22,300 nt of DNA from Clostridiales bacterium. GTDB lineage: Bacteria > Bacillota > Clostridia > Christensenellales > Aristaeellaceae. This document shows, in pieces, positions 21,063 through 22,300 of the stretch. A model generated the notes under the pieces. That model had not been told where the DNA came from. It saw nothing but the letters and a program-made list of their open reading frames with translations, and made no database searches. The stretch is taken from NCBI GenBank assembly GCA_004557125.1, contig SFET01000048.1:1-22300 (forward strand). Direction: 5' to 3'. The stretch's first letter is position 1; every line of letters starts with the position of its first letter. Position numbers and translations under genes: made by a program.

Positions 21063-21076
21063 GCGAGGTGAGACTT

Positions 21077-21712
21077 GTGGCACTTGAAGCCCTGAAACGC
21101 AATGGGCACAATCTGGAGCTGGGGCTTTTTCCGCTGGATGGCCCCTTTGGCATCCCGAGGCTGGTGCCCGCTCATCTGAATGACCGCATTCCATGGATTC
21201 CCTTCAACAGCGTCATGTCTGACCGACGGAAGGAAGCCCATGGGGTGCATTTCTTTATCGACGATTATCTGTTCCAGCGCGCATGGAACGACCCGTGCCG
21301 CTACGCGCATCTGCTGTCCGGCTATCAGGCAGTGATGACCCCGGACTTCTCCATGTTCACGGACTATCCCGTGGCGGTTCAGCTCTACAACCACTGGCGC
21401 AAGCATCAGCTGGGCGCGTACTGGCAGAGCCTCGGGCTGACGGTCATCCCCTCCATCTGCTGGAGCAACCACGACAGCTACGCATGGCGCTTTGATGGCG
21501 AGCCGGTCGGCGGCACAGTGGCTGTATCCTCTGTCGGCACACAGAAGAATCCGCTGGCACGAACGTTGTTCGTGGATGGTTATTCGGAGATGATGCGCCG
21601 CCTGCAGCCGGAGAAGATCATTTTCTTTGGCGATGTGCCCGCAGGATGCACCGGCAGCATCGAGCATCACAATGCTTACCATGCAGGGTTGGCGCATGCG
21701 CAGAAGAGGTGA
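21077..21712 (+). CDS. DUF4417 family protein
   Basis: A 211-residue protein of the DUF4417 family, of unknown function and found in phages and Firmicutes mobile DNA. Characteristic parts: IPWIPFNSVMSDRRKEAHGVHFFIDDYLFQRAWNDP, YQAVMTPDFSMFTDYPVAVQLYNHWRKHQLGAYWQ, LTVIPSICWSNHDSYAWRFDGEP, and IIFFGDVPAGC near the C-terminus. It looks like an alpha/beta enzyme with a central sheet, but no catalytic motif is established. GTG at 21077 was chosen since GAGGTGAG lies 5 bases before it; another GTG at 21068 is in frame. It follows the tail-gene terminator and precedes the MGGRGGSS gene, with which it is often paired in Firmicutes phages by my recollection. Confidence 0.85.
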   Translation: MALEALKRNGHNLELGLFPLDGPFGIPRLVPAHLNDRIPWIPFNSVMSDRRKEAHGVHFFIDDYLFQRAWNDPCRYAHLLSGYQAVMTPDFSMFTDYPVAVQLYNHWRKHQLGAYWQSLGLTVIPSICWSNHDSYAWRFDGEPVGGTVAVSSVGTQKNPLARTLFVDGYSEMMRRLQPEKIIFFGDVPAGCTGSIEHHNAYHAGLAHAQKR

Positions 21713-21715
21713 CCC

Positions 21716-22300
21716 ATGGGAGGACGAGGAGGAAGCAGCCATCGATCCGGTGGCGGTGCCAGAGACCCATCCATCCCGCTGTCGCTGCAGTTCTTTGCGG
21801 GCAAGGAGGCCAAATACATACAGGATGTCACGCGCAGGTATCATCTCAGCGCCAGCGATCTGGCGTATATGCACGGTCAGCTGGAAAAGATCATCAGCGA
21901 AAATGATCTGGCCATGCGCGTGAGACGTGAGTATGTGGAGGCCATCATCGATACGCACTTCAAAAATCAGATGGAGACCGGCACATCGCAGGGCGCAAAT
22001 GCGCCGGATACCCGGGCGCGGCTGTCCGCTGCGTATTTCGGGCATCCCTATGACAGCGTCAGGAAAACGTCCCCGGACACCTTTGAAAAGTACGGATACC
22101 TTGCCCCACGGGACAAGGTGGCCGCCATGCGTGCCAGTGCGGGGTGGTATGGTGATGTGGTCTTCCGATTCAAGCGGGAGGCTGTTATCGACCGCACCAC
22201 CTTCAAGACGGATGATACGCTGAACGTCTGGAGCGGCACGTCCGACGCGATTGCCGGAAGCCTGAAGCGGGCCAGCATCGCGGGGCTGAACGATCTGGAC
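21716..22300 (+). CDS. Phage protein with MGGRGGSS start, 3'-partial, unknown function
   Basis: The frame from ATG 21716 stays open through the right edge (195 codons visible). It starts MGGRGGSSHRSGGGARD, a glycine-rich leader common in Firmicutes phage proteins encoded near DUF4417. A basic/polar linker to ~35 is followed by SLQFFAGKEAKYIQDVTRRYHLSASDLAYMHGQLEKI and REYVEAIIDTHFKNQM. The last visible third reads YFGHPYDSVRKTSPDTFEKYGYL and WYGDVVFRFKREAVIDRTTFKTDDTLNV. The latter resembles a small enzyme or toxin-like domain in unassigned phage proteins, but I cannot name it with confidence. The start has GAAGAGGTGACCC upstream and lies 3 bases after the previous stop. Confidence 0.7.
   Translation, partial: MGGRGGSSHRSGGGARDPSIPLSLQFFAGKEAKYIQDVTRRYHLSASDLAYMHGQLEKIISENDLAMRVRREYVEAIIDTHFKNQMETGTSQGANAPDTRARLSAAYFGHPYDSVRKTSPDTFEKYGYLAPRDKVAAMRASAGWYGDVVFRFKREAVIDRTTFKTDDTLNVWSGTSDAIAGSLKRASIAGLNDLD

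Noticed and set aside
1..22300. CRISPR arrays, tRNA or rRNA genes, insertion sequences, integrase or attachment sites
   Set aside because: None of the expected repeats, cloverleaf sequences, transposase or recombinase motifs was seen in the window.

Overview
The window is part of a tailed-phage or prophage genome of the HK97 packaging and head type. Its GC-rich sequence, AGGAGG-type ribosome binding sites and gene set (P27-family small terminase, ParB-methyltransferase, head fibre protein, QLRG connector, DUF3168, phi13-type tail protein, DUF4417) suggest a GC-rich gut Clostridia host, Oscillospiraceae or Ruminococcaceae-like. The host is an inference from gene style; no bacterial gene or attachment site is visible. 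No tRNA, rRNA, CRISPR array or insertion sequence was seen.

Layout. (1) 2-5322, plus strand: replication and recombination. This holds a DEAH helicase cut by the left edge, a primase/AAA ATPase fusion with a duplicated inverted repeat that could be an origin, a RusA-like resolvase, two small proteins and an ArpU/sigma-like late regulator. The regulator is followed by a promoter, a terminator-like hairpin and a 56-aa gene. (2) 5380-6784, plus strand: two accessory proteins of unknown function, one with a zinc ribbon, ending at a terminator. (3) 6840-9819, minus strand: a five-gene operon with an amidoligase, a stand-alone class II glutamine amidotransferase and three small unknown proteins. 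Almost every intergenic gap carries GC-rich hairpins, and two gaps carry clearly related copies of a three-hairpin element. (4) 9820-10505: no credible gene; an extremely GC-rich, repeat-bearing stretch directly upstream of the small terminase gene, so a candidate packaging site or structured RNA. (5) 10506-14330, plus strand: small terminase, ParB/DNA methyltransferase, large terminase and HNH nuclease. (6) 14341-15604, minus strand: a lower-GC two-gene cargo (357-aa coiled-coil protein plus an overlapping 56-aa membrane protein) with its own promoter, placed between the packaging and head genes. (7) 15622-22300, plus strand: portal, ClpP-like prohead protease, capsid, head fibre protein, connector, adaptor, gp10-like and DUF3168 proteins, major tail protein, terminator, DUF4417 protein and a gene running off the right edge.

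Together regions 1, 4, 5 and 7 form a replication, packaging and head-tail programme, while regions 2, 3 and 6 are accessory. The portal and major tail protein genes each appear to have lost an internal segment together with their reading frame. The element may therefore be a decaying prophage or domesticated, unless these are assembly errors. The least explained parts are the hairpin-punctuated amidoligase operon, the GC-rich block before the terminase and the membrane/coiled-coil cargo pair.
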